A stretch of DNA of 64,000 nucleotides. Origin: an uncultured Siphonobacter sp. GTDB taxonomy: Bacteria > Bacteroidota > Bacteroidia > Cytophagales > Spirosomataceae. The first letter of the stretch is position 1; each line of letters starts with the position of its first letter. The notes below the pieces were generated by a model that saw only the letters and a program-made list of their open reading frames with translations, did no database searches and was not told the origin of the DNA. The DNA is taken from contig CAJYIW010000013.1 in NCBI GenBank assembly GCA_913775095.1, positions 124,001 through 188,000 of the forward strand, given 5' to 3'. A program made the position numbers and the translations under genes. Of the stretch, positions 25,148 to 33,543 are shown piece by piece.

Positions 25148-25594
25148 ATGTCTTTAAAATCAACCATCGAAGCTGAAATTAAATCAGCGATGCTCGCGAA
25201 AAATCAGTCACGCTTACTGGCACTGCGGGCCATTAAATCTGCCATCTTATTAGAAGAAACCTCTGGGACGGCTCACGAATTAACTACCGATCAGGAAATG
25301 AAAATCCTGATGAAAGCCGTCAAACAACGGAAAGATTCGGCGGAAATGTACGTTGGCAATGGTCGCCAGGAACTCGCCGATAAAGAATTTGCGGAAGTAG
25401 CCGTTATTGAAGAATTCTTACCCAAAATGCTGACCGAAGACGAACTCAAAGCCCGTTTACAGGAAATCATTGCCCGCGTGGGAGCCAGCGGCCCCGGGGA
25501 TCTGGGTAAGGTGATGGGTGTAGCTACGAAAGAACTGGCCGGAAAAGCTGAAGGCAAAGCCATTTCAGCGACCGTGAAGCAGTTGTTGCAGTAG
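25148..25594 (+). CDS. GatB/YqeY domain protein
   Basis: A 148-residue, helical cytoplasmic protein of the YqeY family. Visible motifs are LLALRAIKSAILLEETSG near residues 20-38, EMKILMKAVKQRKDSAEMY near 48-68, EEFLPKMLTEDELKARLQEI near 86-105, and DLGKVMGVATKELAGKAEG near 116-134, which corresponds to the tail domain of GatB. YqeY proteins are thought to bind tRNA, but the precise role is not known. ATG 25148 has a -7 promoter box about 105 bp upstream. A tandem repeat array follows. Confidence 0.88.
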   Translation: MSLKSTIEAEIKSAMLAKNQSRLLALRAIKSAILLEETSGTAHELTTDQEMKILMKAVKQRKDSAEMYVGNGRQELADKEFAEVAVIEEFLPKMLTEDELKARLQEIIARVGASGPGDLGKVMGVATKELAGKAEGKAISATVKQLLQ

Positions 25595-25615
25595 ATGAGT
25601 CAGGCAAATTCTATA

Positions 25616-25850
25616 CTGTAGAGACGCGGCTTTTAGTTACTATTTGGGATTATAAATCCCTGACAGGTGGCTTTCGGATTACAAATCCGAAAGAGCGGTT
25701 CATTAGTATTTAAACTGTAGAGACGCTCCCGCTATGGTTACTATTGGGATTATAAATCCCTGACAGCTGGCTTTCGGATTACAAATCCGAAAGAGCGGTT
25801 TATTAGTATTTAAACTGTAGAGACGCTCCTGCCATGGCTGGTGAAGACAC
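25616..25850. repeat. Tandem array of a 99-100-bp palindromic repeat
   Basis: Units begin with CTGTAGAGACGC at 25616, 25715 and 25815. Each full unit has GGGATTATAAATCCC and CTTTCGGATTACAAATCCGAAAG palindromes, then AGAGCGGTT and ATTAGTATTTAAA. The third unit is truncated. Single copies occur at 11693-11784 and, rearranged, at 8157-8204. Confidence 0.9.
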
Positions 25851-25892
25851 CAGCCATTACTAAACGCCTAATGGTTGATGAAGACACCAACC
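25835..25892. repeat. TGGCTGGTGAAGACACCAGCCA hairpins, written in parts
   Basis: Two adjacent inverted repeats: TGGCTGGTG/CACCAGCCA (25835-25856) and TGGTTGATG/CACCAACCA (25871-25892), both with an AAGA centre. They differ by matched changes in both arms. Confidence 0.65.
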
Positions 25893-25969
25893 ACGGCAGA
25901 TGAAGTAACTATCAATCAAACCTGCTCAAACCCAAAATCAAACTATTTTCAAATCCTACCCATTCCTAA

Positions 25970-26509
25970 ATGAATTTCAATTTTCTTGACCTGTTGTTAC
26001 TGATACCTCTGGCTTACGGAGCGTATACGGGATTTAGGCGGGGCGTGCTGGTCGAGATTATTGCGGTTATTGCATTTGCCGTATCCATTATTCTTGGATT
26101 CAAGCTATTAAACGAAGCCATTGCCTTTGCAGCCCCCTACGTGGGGGAAACCATTGGTCGAAAGTTTCTGCCTTACATTGGCTTTTCCAGTATTTTTGTA
26201 CTGGTCATTTTTACCATTAATCGCTTCGGCTGGCTGCTTCGACGAAGCATGCGTTATACCATTTTCGGCAGTTTCGACAGCATGGCCGGGGCCGTCGTAG
26301 GTTTATTTACGTACGCCTTCGGTATTAGTATTTTTTTATGGTTACTCAATGCTCTCCAGGTGGGTTATCCCAGCCGCGAACAGATGAAGGGCAGTTACGT
26401 TTACCCCATCATCCGTCCCTTTGCTCCGAAAGTCATGGACAAGGTATCGGATGCCATTCCCAAGAGTGACCGATTGATTGAAAAAGTTGATCAGTTACGA
26501 AAAGATTAA
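25970..26509 (+). CDS. CvpA family membrane protein
   Basis: A 179-residue inner-membrane protein with four predicted membrane segments (about residues 4-22, 25-45, 63-85 and 105-125). The opening FNFLDLLLLIPLAYGAYTGF followed by RRGVLVEIIAVIAF is the standard CvpA start. CvpA is needed for colicin V production in E. coli and affects envelope homeostasis and bile resistance in other bacteria; its molecular activity is unknown. It is encoded 61 bp before rlmN on the same strand. Confidence 0.88.
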   Translation: MNFNFLDLLLLIPLAYGAYTGFRRGVLVEIIAVIAFAVSIILGFKLLNEAIAFAAPYVGETIGRKFLPYIGFSSIFVLVIFTINRFGWLLRRSMRYTIFGSFDSMAGAVVGLFTYAFGISIFLWLLNALQVGYPSREQMKGSYVYPIIRPFAPKVMDKVSDAIPKSDRLIEKVDQLRKD

Positions 26510-26570
26510 GTATAGAATTGGAACCCAATGAGTTAGATTACAGTTGGGCAAAGAATCAGGATTTCGAGCA

Positions 26571-27644
26571 ATGGAACACACGGTTATACAAAAACAGGAT
26601 ATTCGGAAAATCTCGGCGGAAGGGCTGAAGACCTTTCTGGTTGAGCACGGCGAGCAGGGCTTCCGGGCCAAACAGATTGTAGAGTGGTTATGGAAGAAGT
26701 CGGCCCGCAGCTTTGACGAGATGACGAATCTTTCCAAAAAAACGCGGGAAGTCCTTGCCGAACACTTCGAAATTCGCCCCATCAACGTCTCCAGGCAGCA
26801 GATTTCAAGCGATAAAACGATCAAGTCGGCTTTTCAGCTTTTTGACGGTAAACTGATCGAAGGCGTATTAATCCCCGCCGACGACCGGATGACGGCCTGT
26901 GTGTCGAGCCAGGTGGGTTGTTCGTTAACCTGTAAGTTCTGTGCAACGGGTTACATGGATCGCGAGCGAAACCTCGACCCGGCCGAGATTTATGATCAGG
27001 TCGTAGCCATTAAAAATCAGGCTGAGCAGAACTATAATCAGCCGCTGACCAACATCGTGTACATGGGTATGGGCGAGCCCCTGCTGAATTATGCGAATGT
27101 GCTCAAGTCAGTCGAGTACATTACCTCGCCTGAGGGTCTGAACATGTCACCCAAGCGGATTACGGTCAGTACGGCCGGAATTGCCAAGATGATTCAGAAA
27201 CTTGGTGACGACGGTGTGAAATTCAATCTGGCTCTTTCGCTGCACGCGGCGAATGACAGCAAGCGGAATCAGATTATGCCCATTAATGAGAGCAATACGC
27301 TGCTCGCTTTGAAGGATGCCCTGAAGTATTTCTACAATAAAACGGGTAATAAAATCACGCTGGAGTACATCCTGTTTTACAACTTCAACGACTCGCTCGA
27401 AGATGCGAAAGAGCTCTGGAATTTTGCCAAGCACATTCCCAACGCTCACATCAACATCATCGAATACAACCCCATTGAAAACGCTCAGTATAAGAACACG
27501 GATCCGCAGACGCTGTCTAAGTTTGCCCGTTTCATTGAGCAGAAAAACATACCCATTACGGTGCGTCGCAGTCGCGGAAAAGACATTGACGCCGCCTGCG
27601 GTCAGCTGGCTACGAAAACAGCTCCGGCTACCGTTTCGGCCTAG
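26571..27644 (+). CDS. rlmN: 23S rRNA / tRNA adenine C2 methyltransferase RlmN
   Basis: A 357-residue radical SAM enzyme that methylates C2 of A2503 in 23S rRNA and A37 in some tRNAs. The Fe-S cluster cysteines are C117, C121 and C124 in VGCSLTCKFCATGYMD. The N-terminal accessory domain (FRAKQIVEWLWKKSARSFDE) recognises RNA. YMGMGEPLLNY near residue 170 is the SAM-binding loop, and the catalytic C-terminal cysteine lies in RRSRGKDIDAACGQL. ATG 26571 was chosen over an upstream TTG because it matches the family start. Confidence 0.95.
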   Translation: MEHTVIQKQDIRKISAEGLKTFLVEHGEQGFRAKQIVEWLWKKSARSFDEMTNLSKKTREVLAEHFEIRPINVSRQQISSDKTIKSAFQLFDGKLIEGVLIPADDRMTACVSSQVGCSLTCKFCATGYMDRERNLDPAEIYDQVVAIKNQAEQNYNQPLTNIVYMGMGEPLLNYANVLKSVEYITSPEGLNMSPKRITVSTAGIAKMIQKLGDDGVKFNLALSLHAANDSKRNQIMPINESNTLLALKDALKYFYNKTGNKITLEYILFYNFNDSLEDAKELWNFAKHIPNAHINIIEYNPIENAQYKNTDPQTLSKFARFIEQKNIPITVRRSRGKDIDAACGQLATKTAPATVSA

Positions 27645-27789
27645 CGATCCTCTGCATTTAAAATATTTTGGTCCTGCGGCCAAACAAAATTTCGAAAATT
27701 GAGTTGAAAGATAATTTTGTTTCTTCCAATAAAAATTCGGTATTTCCGGCATCAATCCGAAGGATAGCTGGACAATCCGCCTGATCTTT

Positions 27790-27838
27790 GCTCTAACGAT
27801 TGGTCAAATGTACATTCGCCACTCGTTAGAGCTTTTTT
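27790..27838 (+). terminator. Rho-independent terminator
   Basis: Stem GCTCTAACGA / TCGTTAGAGC with a long loop and TTTTTT. It lies about 145 bp after rlmN in the 300-bp gap before the phosphate transporter. Confidence 0.75.
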
Positions 27839-27944
27839 CTTGTCAGACGTTAAGTAGATTTCCCCGGATACTCTTAACAATTCCTTAACATTAGGCTTAA
27901 TCCCTTTGCGTAGCTTCGCGTCAAAATAGCCCCCTTAACTCCTT

Positions 27945-29345
27945 ATGTTTGGCTTAGAGACTGGAATTTTCTTTCTTCTGTGTATCTGCCTTTTCTGTGC
28001 TTGTGCTTTCGAATTCGTGAATGGATTTCACGATACGGCCAACGCGGTAGCTACCGTCATTTACACCAATTCACTGAAACCCAACGTGGCCGTGATGTGG
28101 TCGGGCTTCTGCAACTTCCTCGGCGTATTTTTTGGGGGAATCAGCGTAGCCATGGGTATTGTTAATCTTCTTCCCGTTGAACTGCTAATCGACCAAAATG
28201 TCTATCATGCCGTGGCGATGGTGCTATCTCTATTGATAAGTGCCATCATCTGGAACCTCGGCACCTGGTATTTTGGTCTTCCTTCTTCGTCTTCCCATAC
28301 GCTGATTGGCTCCATCCTCGGCGTAGGTCTGGCGTATTCCTTATTACCCGAGAACGTATCGGGCGTGAGCTCGGTAAACTGGGACAAAGCGAAAGAAACC
28401 GGCTTTGCTCTGCTTATTTCCCCCCTGGTTGGTTTTAGTCTGGTAATCATTCTGATGTTTATTTTGAAAAGAACCATCAAAAATGACATCATTTTTAAAG
28501 AGCCGAAGAAAAATCAGGCACCTCCCACCTGGATTCGGAGTATTCTGGTGGCCACCTGTACGGGCGTTAGTTTCTTCCACGGTTCCAATGACGGACAAAA
28601 AGGCGTGGGTCTGATCATGCTGATTCTCATCGGCATTACTCCGGCTTACTTTGCTCTGGACGAACACAAGGACACCTCTCACATGCAGACGAATCTGGTG
28701 CAGATTCAGCGTCTGGTCAATAACATTGAAGAGTCCCGTCTGGCGGCGGTAGATCAGGAACGGCTGAAGGTGGTTAAAGCCAGCATCGTTGATCTGGACA
28801 GCGTCCTGAAGGTCTCTAACGGAAAAATTCCTCCTCAGTTGCGTCTGGAATCCCGTAAGGACATTCTCCTGATTGCCCGCGATTTATCCAAAATCCAGAA
28901 AGACGGAGCCTTAACCCTGAACCGTGATGAAGTAGCGACGCTGGATTCATCACTCAAGGGCCTGAAATCTTACACGGAATACGCTCCAACCTGGGTTATT
29001 CTGCTGGTTTCGCTGTCACTGGGTCTGGGAACGATGGTAGGCTGGAAACGTATCGTCGTAACCGTAGGTGAAAAAATTGGTAAGCAGCACCTGACCTACG
29101 CTCAGGGAGCCAGTGCCGAGTTAGTAGCAGCCGGTACCATCGGACTTTCTTCAGGATTAGGATTACCCGTATCGACCACGCACGTTCTTTCTTCGGGTAT
29201 TGCCGGAAGTATGGTTGCGAATAAGGGAATCAAGAACCTTCAGGCCAGCACCATCCGTAACATCGTTTTAGCCTGGGTATTAACCCTGCCCGTATCGATG
29301 ATTCTGGCGGGAACGCTGTTCATTCTGTTCCGCACTATTTTATAG
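27945..29345 (+). CDS. Inorganic phosphate transporter, PiT family
   Basis: A 466-residue inner-membrane carrier that imports phosphate (as metal-phosphate with H+ or Na+). The two PiT signature halves are visible: GFHDTANAVATVIYTNSL near residues 27-45, and GLPVSTTHVLSSGIAGSMVA near 402-421; SHTLIGSILG near 118 and GSNDGQKGVGLIML near 210-225 are also present. A hydrophilic helical insert at about 235-340 separates the two membrane halves, as in many Bacteroidota PiT proteins. No phoU-like neighbour is present. A long bidirectional terminator follows. Confidence 0.92.
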   Translation: MFGLETGIFFLLCICLFCACAFEFVNGFHDTANAVATVIYTNSLKPNVAVMWSGFCNFLGVFFGGISVAMGIVNLLPVELLIDQNVYHAVAMVLSLLISAIIWNLGTWYFGLPSSSSHTLIGSILGVGLAYSLLPENVSGVSSVNWDKAKETGFALLISPLVGFSLVIILMFILKRTIKNDIIFKEPKKNQAPPTWIRSILVATCTGVSFFHGSNDGQKGVGLIMLILIGITPAYFALDEHKDTSHMQTNLVQIQRLVNNIEESRLAAVDQERLKVVKASIVDLDSVLKVSNGKIPPQLRLESRKDILLIARDLSKIQKDGALTLNRDEVATLDSSLKGLKSYTEYAPTWVILLVSLSLGLGTMVGWKRIVVTVGEKIGKQHLTYAQGASAELVAAGTIGLSSGLGLPVSTTHVLSSGIAGSMVANKGIKNLQASTIRNIVLAWVLTLPVSMILAGTLFILFRTIL

Positions 29346-29367
29346 TTGTTGGTTGTTAGTTCTTAGT

Positions 29368-29425
29368 AAAATAGTTGAGGGTGGTTCGTTTAGATTTTTC
29401 GATAACGAACCACCCTCAACTATTT
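29368..29425. terminator. Long perfect bidirectional terminator
   Basis: Perfect 21-bp arms AATAGTTGAGGGTGGTTCGTT and its complement, around an 11-13-base loop, between the convergent PiT and M20 genes. Confidence 0.8.
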
Positions 29426-29464
29426 ATAATCAGTTTTAAACAACTACCAACCAACCACTATCAA

Positions 29465-30646
29465 CTAAACAGCAAGTTCCTGAAGAGCCAGCCAGCTCAT
29501 CAGCCCCGCTCCGATTTCCAGCGAATGCTCGTCTACGTCGAACGTAGGCGTGTGTACGCCTGAAACAATGCCGCGTTCTTCATTACGGGTTCCCAGACGA
29601 TAGAAACAGGAATCGGTTACCTGAGAATAGAAAGCGAAGTCTTCTCCCGCCATCCAAATATCCAGATCAACAATGTTTTCGGCTCCCATATAGTCGCTGG
29701 CCTGAGCCCTCAGCCGACGGGTCAGTTCAGGGTGATTTTCCAGATAAGGATATCCCCGCACGATGTTTACTTCGCACTCCGCTCCCATGCTTTCACACAA
29801 ACCTTCGGCCAGTTTCTGAATTCGGCGTAAGCCTTCTTCCCGCCAGGTTTCGTTCATGCAGCGAAACGTTCCATCGATCTTGACTTCGTTAGGAATCACA
29901 TTGGTGGCCCCATTGGCAATGACGCGGCCAAAAGATAACACCGAAGGTGAATTCTGAGGACGGTTCCGGGAGACGATCTGCTGCAAAGCGACAATCAGAT
30001 GCGACGCTACCAGCACGGGATCCACGCCTAGTTCGGGAGCAGCTCCGTGTCCACCTTTGCCCTTAACCGTCAGGTAAATTTCATCCGTGGAAGCCATATA
30101 CATTCCTTCACGAAACCCGATTTTCCCGACGGGTACCTGGGGAGCCACGTGCTGACCAATCATGCCCTGAGGAGCCGGGTTTTCCAGTACTCCCTCCCGA
30201 ATCATCATGGAAGCTCCACCGGGAGCCAGTTCTTCTCCGGGTTGAAAAACGAGCTTGACCGTTCCTTCGAATTCATCTTTCAGATCCGTCAAAATACGGG
30301 CCACACCCAGCAGAGAGGCCGTATGCACATCGTGTCCACAGGCGTGCATCACGCCGGGATTGGTACTTTTATACGTTACATCGTTGGCTTCCAGAATGGG
30401 CAATGCGTCCATATCTGCCCGGAGAGCTACTACTTTTTTCGAAGGATTTTTTCCTTCCAGTAAAGCGACCAGCCCCGTGTTTGCTATGGCCTGAGGAGCC
30501 AGCCCTAAGGCTCGCAGCTGGCTTGCCACGAACTTCTGGGTTTCGTATTCCTGAAAAGACAGCTCCGGGTTACTGTGTAAATGACGGCGATTCGCCACAA
30601 AATCAGCAGCGTACTTCGCAGCTAAAGCCTTTATTTTTTCTTTCAT
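29465..30646 (-). CDS. M20 family amidohydrolase (M20D, N-acyl amino acid hydrolase-like)
   Basis: A 393-residue cytoplasmic zinc hydrolase. Motifs of the M20D subfamily (IAA-amino acid hydrolase, aminoacylase): ALRADMDALPI near residue 75, HACGHDVHTASLLGVARIL near 100, FQPGEELAPGGASMMI near 135, and MAGEDFAFYSQ near 350. The dimerisation domain starts GKGGHGAAPELGVDPVL. It removes acyl groups from amino acids or small peptides; the true substrate is unknown. There is no signal peptide, unlike the other M20 enzyme at 18857. The HepT-like gene ends 2 bp before its start, so the two are co-transcribed. Confidence 0.9.
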   Translation of the reverse strand: MKEKIKALAAKYAADFVANRRHLHSNPELSFQEYETQKFVASQLRALGLAPQAIANTGLVALLEGKNPSKKVVALRADMDALPILEANDVTYKSTNPGVMHACGHDVHTASLLGVARILTDLKDEFEGTVKLVFQPGEELAPGGASMMIREGVLENPAPQGMIGQHVAPQVPVGKIGFREGMYMASTDEIYLTVKGKGGHGAAPELGVDPVLVASHLIVALQQIVSRNRPQNSPSVLSFGRVIANGATNVIPNEVKIDGTFRCMNETWREEGLRRIQKLAEGLCESMGAECEVNIVRGYPYLENHPELTRRLRAQASDYMGAENIVDLDIWMAGEDFAFYSQVTDSCFYRLGTRNEERGIVSGVHTPTFDVDEHSLEIGAGLMSWLALQELAV

Positions 30647-30648
30647 GA

Positions 30649-30987
30649 TCAGTCTTCCATCAAAAGTTGTTGCACTGCTACTTTTAGCGGCGGTAAATCA
30701 TTAATTAAAACGGAGCGAATATCATCCAGGGTTACCCGTCCGTTGTCTTCTTCAATTCCTCTGCTTACCTCAATGAGATGAACGAGAGACGCTAACAAAT
30801 TACCCTTCAGCAGATTAACCTGGGTAATCGCCTCTCCAATAATATTCAGTTCTTCAGCAATGGCCTGAATCAATGGCAAATTTCCATCCATTTCCTTCAG
30901 ATTGTAGCCCGTGCCTAATACAGCCTCAATTTCATGAATGGACAACTGAATTTCAATAAGGTACTTCTTTTCATAAACGGTAATCAT
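30649..30987 (-). CDS. HepT-like (DUF86) protein with altered active-site motif
   Basis: A 112-residue helical protein. LNIIGEAITQVNLLK near residue 50 and LINDLPPLKVAVQQLL near the end match DUF86/HepT ribonuclease-toxin relatives, where NLEIIGEA and LPLLKKEVQ occur. The catalytic RxxxxHxY segment is replaced by LASLVHLIEVSRG: the His is kept but Arg and Tyr are absent at the expected places. No MntA nucleotidyltransferase antitoxin gene is adjacent. The gene instead heads an operon with an M20 amidohydrolase. ATG 30987 is chosen over a GTG 21 bp upstream. The homology call is from motif reading only. Confidence 0.6.
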   Translation of the reverse strand: MITVYEKKYLIEIQLSIHEIEAVLGTGYNLKEMDGNLPLIQAIAEELNIIGEAITQVNLLKGNLLASLVHLIEVSRGIEEDNGRVTLDDIRSVLINDLPPLKVAVQQLLMED

Positions 30988-31245
30988 AACTACGACGGTC
31001 AGGAACACTCATCGAAGACGGTTCATCTTCATACGTCTGTTCGGGTACTTGGGTGGCGGAGATGAATGAAGTGTATTGTTTTTTACCTTGTCAAACCCGA
31101 TCCATGGATCTTTCAAATTTTTGCAAAAATAGAAGGCAATACCTACGATATTCGTTGTATAAAAAAATTTAATCGCCTTCCAACCTTTTTCCAGTCAACT
31201 GTGTCAACTCTTCAGGAGGAAAAAGACATGGCCTAACCTTTACCA

Positions 31246-31791
31246 ATGACTTTTGATGAACAAGCACTAGTAAGCGGCTGCCGCCGGAAAGATCGCGTCT
31301 CGCAGCGTCGTTTGTACGACGCGTTCGCAGGACGGATGCTGGTGGTATGCCTGCGGTACGTCAAAAGTCGGGACGAAGCCGAAGATATCCTTCAGGAATC
31401 GTTTATTAAGGTCTTCGATAAGATCGACAGTTTCCGGTTTGAGTCCCCACTGGCCGCCTGGATCAAACGGATTGTGGTGAATACCGCTCTGAATTACCTG
31501 CGGGATAATCGCCGCTATCATTTCACGGAAGAGCTTGAGCACGTACAGGAAGAAGTGGCCACGACCTTTACCGATGATCTTCAGTGGAAAGACCTTCTGG
31601 CACTCGTCCAGGAATTACCGCCGGGTTGCCGGGCCGTCTTCAACCTCTATGCCATCGAAGGATATCAGCACCAGGAAATTGCCACCTTACTGGATATTTC
31701 GGAAGGCACCTCTAAATCCCAATACAGCAGAGCTAAAACTCTGATGCAAAAGATGTTACTAAACCGCCGCATCGCTGAAAACAGACATTAA
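31246..31791 (+). CDS. ECF RNA polymerase sigma factor
   Basis: A 181-residue sigma-70 family factor with regions 2 and 4 only. Region 2: RLYDAFAGRMLVVCLRYV, then SRDEAEDILQESFIKVFDKI near residues 45-65 and the DNA-melting segment. Region 4: LPPGCRAVFNLYAIEGYQHQ followed by EIATLLDISEGTSKSQYSRA near 145-165. It directs RNA polymerase to envelope- or stress-related promoters. The next gene encodes a membrane-anchored anti-sigma-like fusion, its likely regulator. Confidence 0.92.
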   Translation: MTFDEQALVSGCRRKDRVSQRRLYDAFAGRMLVVCLRYVKSRDEAEDILQESFIKVFDKIDSFRFESPLAAWIKRIVVNTALNYLRDNRRYHFTEELEHVQEEVATTFTDDLQWKDLLALVQELPPGCRAVFNLYAIEGYQHQEIATLLDISEGTSKSQYSRAKTLMQKMLLNRRIAENRH

Positions 31792-31809
31792 CATGAATTT
31801 ACCCTGGAC

Positions 31810-33339
31810 ATGAGCCAGTTAGAACCGAACGATTTTGAAGAACGCTGGCGTAAGGCGTTCGAGGAAGCTTCCGAATCTCCATCGGATGAGCTTTGGGATC
31901 GCATCGAGCAGAAACTTCCGCCCGAGCAACCCATTGGCTTGCCCCTGTTCTGGATAGGGACGGTGCTTCTATTCCTGATAGGCACTTTAGGCTGGTGGTA
32001 TTACCAGTCGAAGAATTCTGCTGTGCCCGAAAATCGTCCGGAATTAGCTCAGTCTGTACTTAAGAAAGAACGGATTCGTTCAATTCCTGAGAACAAAACT
32101 CCTACCGCATCGCAGGAAATGATTGTGGCTGCCCCGGCCCCCTCAGCTGCCATCTCAGCCTCCGTTCCTTCGTCCAGTCAGCCTGCTCGTAAGTCAGGAA
32201 AAACCTGGAGCAAACCTGGCCTGAACAAGGAAGCGTTAGCCGTACAAAATAGTCCCAAAGAACAGACGCAGTCAATCCATCGGCAGCCTGAAACGAGGCA
32301 GAGCAATGTGAAGAATACCTACGTTCCGGGTTCATCCATTCCCTCTATCCAATCCACGGTATCCGTTCCTTCCGTTGCTAATTCATCTACTTTCCCGGTA
32401 GCGGAAGAACCGAAAACGGTTGATTTAAAGGAAGCCTTTACTAAATCCTGGACTTTATATCCGTTCGGAAAGAAGCTAAACTCTCCAGCGGTAGCGGTCG
32501 CTCCTGTTATTTCCGTAAAACCCAAAAGCAGTTTCCCGCTCTCGAAACACTGGATCAGCTTTAATGCTTCCTGGGCCAATTTCAACCCTGCCGTTTCTAC
32601 GAGTGGTGGTTATACCTCCGCTTTTTATTCGTACGCACCAGCTTACAGTGGACAGTCGCTTCCGGCGGCGGCTCAGCCTCAAACGGATACGTATCGGGGT
32701 AAGTCCCACTTTTCATATCTGCTGGAGCTGACGGGAGGAAGTCGTCTTTCTAAACACTGGTACCTGGAAACGGGCGTTCAATACCTGAAGGGGCACTCCA
32801 TTCTTAATAACAATATTATTCTGACGAGCAGTAACTCCCGGAATAGCTTATATAACCAGATTCTGGAAAGCCAGAGAAGTTCCGGTCCCGGAGTCAAGGA
32901 TTATGCTCCTGTGGGTGGAAACAATACCCCCAATAACCTGAGTTCGGTTTCGGTAGGGACCATCAATCGCTTCCGGTATTCCTTTGATTTTCTATCGGTT
33001 CCGGTAAGCATTGGCTATACCTTCCGTCCGGAAAAGCGGTTGAATTACTTCGCTTCCGCCGGACTTACCATGGACTTTTTCCTGAAAAACGTATTGATTG
33101 ACGATACCTACGAGGATATTCCTCCCGCTGAATACGGGCCTAAAGATCGCGTGTATCGCAACATCACGACCAGTACGCAGGGAGCCATCGGAGCCAATTA
33201 CCGGCTTAGTCCAAAGACGTCCCTGAATCTGAAAGCTTTTGCCCGGAAGAGCCTGATGGGCGGAATCAGACACGGGGAATACATGCAAATCCGGCCGCTT
33301 ACGATGGGCATCGGCCTTGGCATCCGACGGGATTTATAA
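31810..33339 (+). CDS. Anti-sigma-like membrane anchor fused to outer-membrane beta-barrel
   Basis: A 509-residue protein in three parts. Residues 1-43 are a short acidic cytoplasmic segment (FEERWRKAFEEASESPSDEL) like the N-terminus of small anti-sigma factors. A single membrane segment follows at about 45-65 (PLFWIGTVLLFLIGTLGWWY). A Ser/Pro/Val-rich linker runs to about residue 235. The remainder resembles an outer-membrane beta-barrel (SKHWISFNASWANFNP; LELTGGSRLSKHWYLETGVQ; FRPEKRLNYFASAGLTMDFF; ending IGLGIRRDL). The gene starts 18 bp after the sigma factor. It may signal directly from outer membrane to sigma factor; the role is inferred. Confidence 0.75.
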   Translation: MSQLEPNDFEERWRKAFEEASESPSDELWDRIEQKLPPEQPIGLPLFWIGTVLLFLIGTLGWWYYQSKNSAVPENRPELAQSVLKKERIRSIPENKTPTASQEMIVAAPAPSAAISASVPSSSQPARKSGKTWSKPGLNKEALAVQNSPKEQTQSIHRQPETRQSNVKNTYVPGSSIPSIQSTVSVPSVANSSTFPVAEEPKTVDLKEAFTKSWTLYPFGKKLNSPAVAVAPVISVKPKSSFPLSKHWISFNASWANFNPAVSTSGGYTSAFYSYAPAYSGQSLPAAAQPQTDTYRGKSHFSYLLELTGGSRLSKHWYLETGVQYLKGHSILNNNIILTSSNSRNSLYNQILESQRSSGPGVKDYAPVGGNNTPNNLSSVSVGTINRFRYSFDFLSVPVSIGYTFRPEKRLNYFASAGLTMDFFLKNVLIDDTYEDIPPAEYGPKDRVYRNITTSTQGAIGANYRLSPKTSLNLKAFARKSLMGGIRHGEYMQIRPLTMGIGLGIRRDL

Positions 33340-33370
33340 GTCCCACTTACCCGTATACCTTCAAGGCCTT

Positions 33371-33418
33371 AAAAACAATCATATCCTCATCCTGACTGAT
33401 GAGGATATGGTTGTTTTA
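33371..33418 (+). terminator. Terminator of the sigma / fusion operon
   Basis: Stem AAACAATCATATCCTCATC / GATGAGGATATGGTTGTTT (a few G-T pairs) with loop ctgact, then TTTT-like end. Confidence 0.75.
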
Positions 33419-33423
33419 GGGCC

Positions 33424-33543
33424 TCACCAGACCAGCATCCGGTCAAACGGATCTTTATGAGGCGTGAGTACGTCCAGCTCCAGTGTTCCCAGGGTATAGT
33501 TGATGAAATCTCCCAGAAGGTCAGGGAACTCATGGTCAGCACC
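33424..33543 (-). pseudogene. PIN-domain (VapC-like) C-terminal remnant
   Basis: On minus, in one frame, 39 codons without a start end at TGA 33424-33426. They include TLELDVLTPHKDPFDRMLVW, strongly reminiscent of LPxHHKDPFDRLLIAQA in VapC-type PIN ribonucleases, with the DPFDR acidic motif. No N-terminal half or VapB antitoxin is nearby. It begins right after the SDR stop codon and happens to be in the same frame. It is most likely a decayed toxin gene. Confidence 0.5.

Noticed and set aside
25616-25850. Possible CRISPR array
   Set aside because: The units are about 100 bp and repeat over their whole length, without unique spacers, and no cas genes are present.
12780-29466. Short TTGGTTGTTAGTT-like runs at several gene ends (12782, 20795, 29344, 29440)
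   Set aside because: Low complexity and variable; no clear unit or boundary could be defined.
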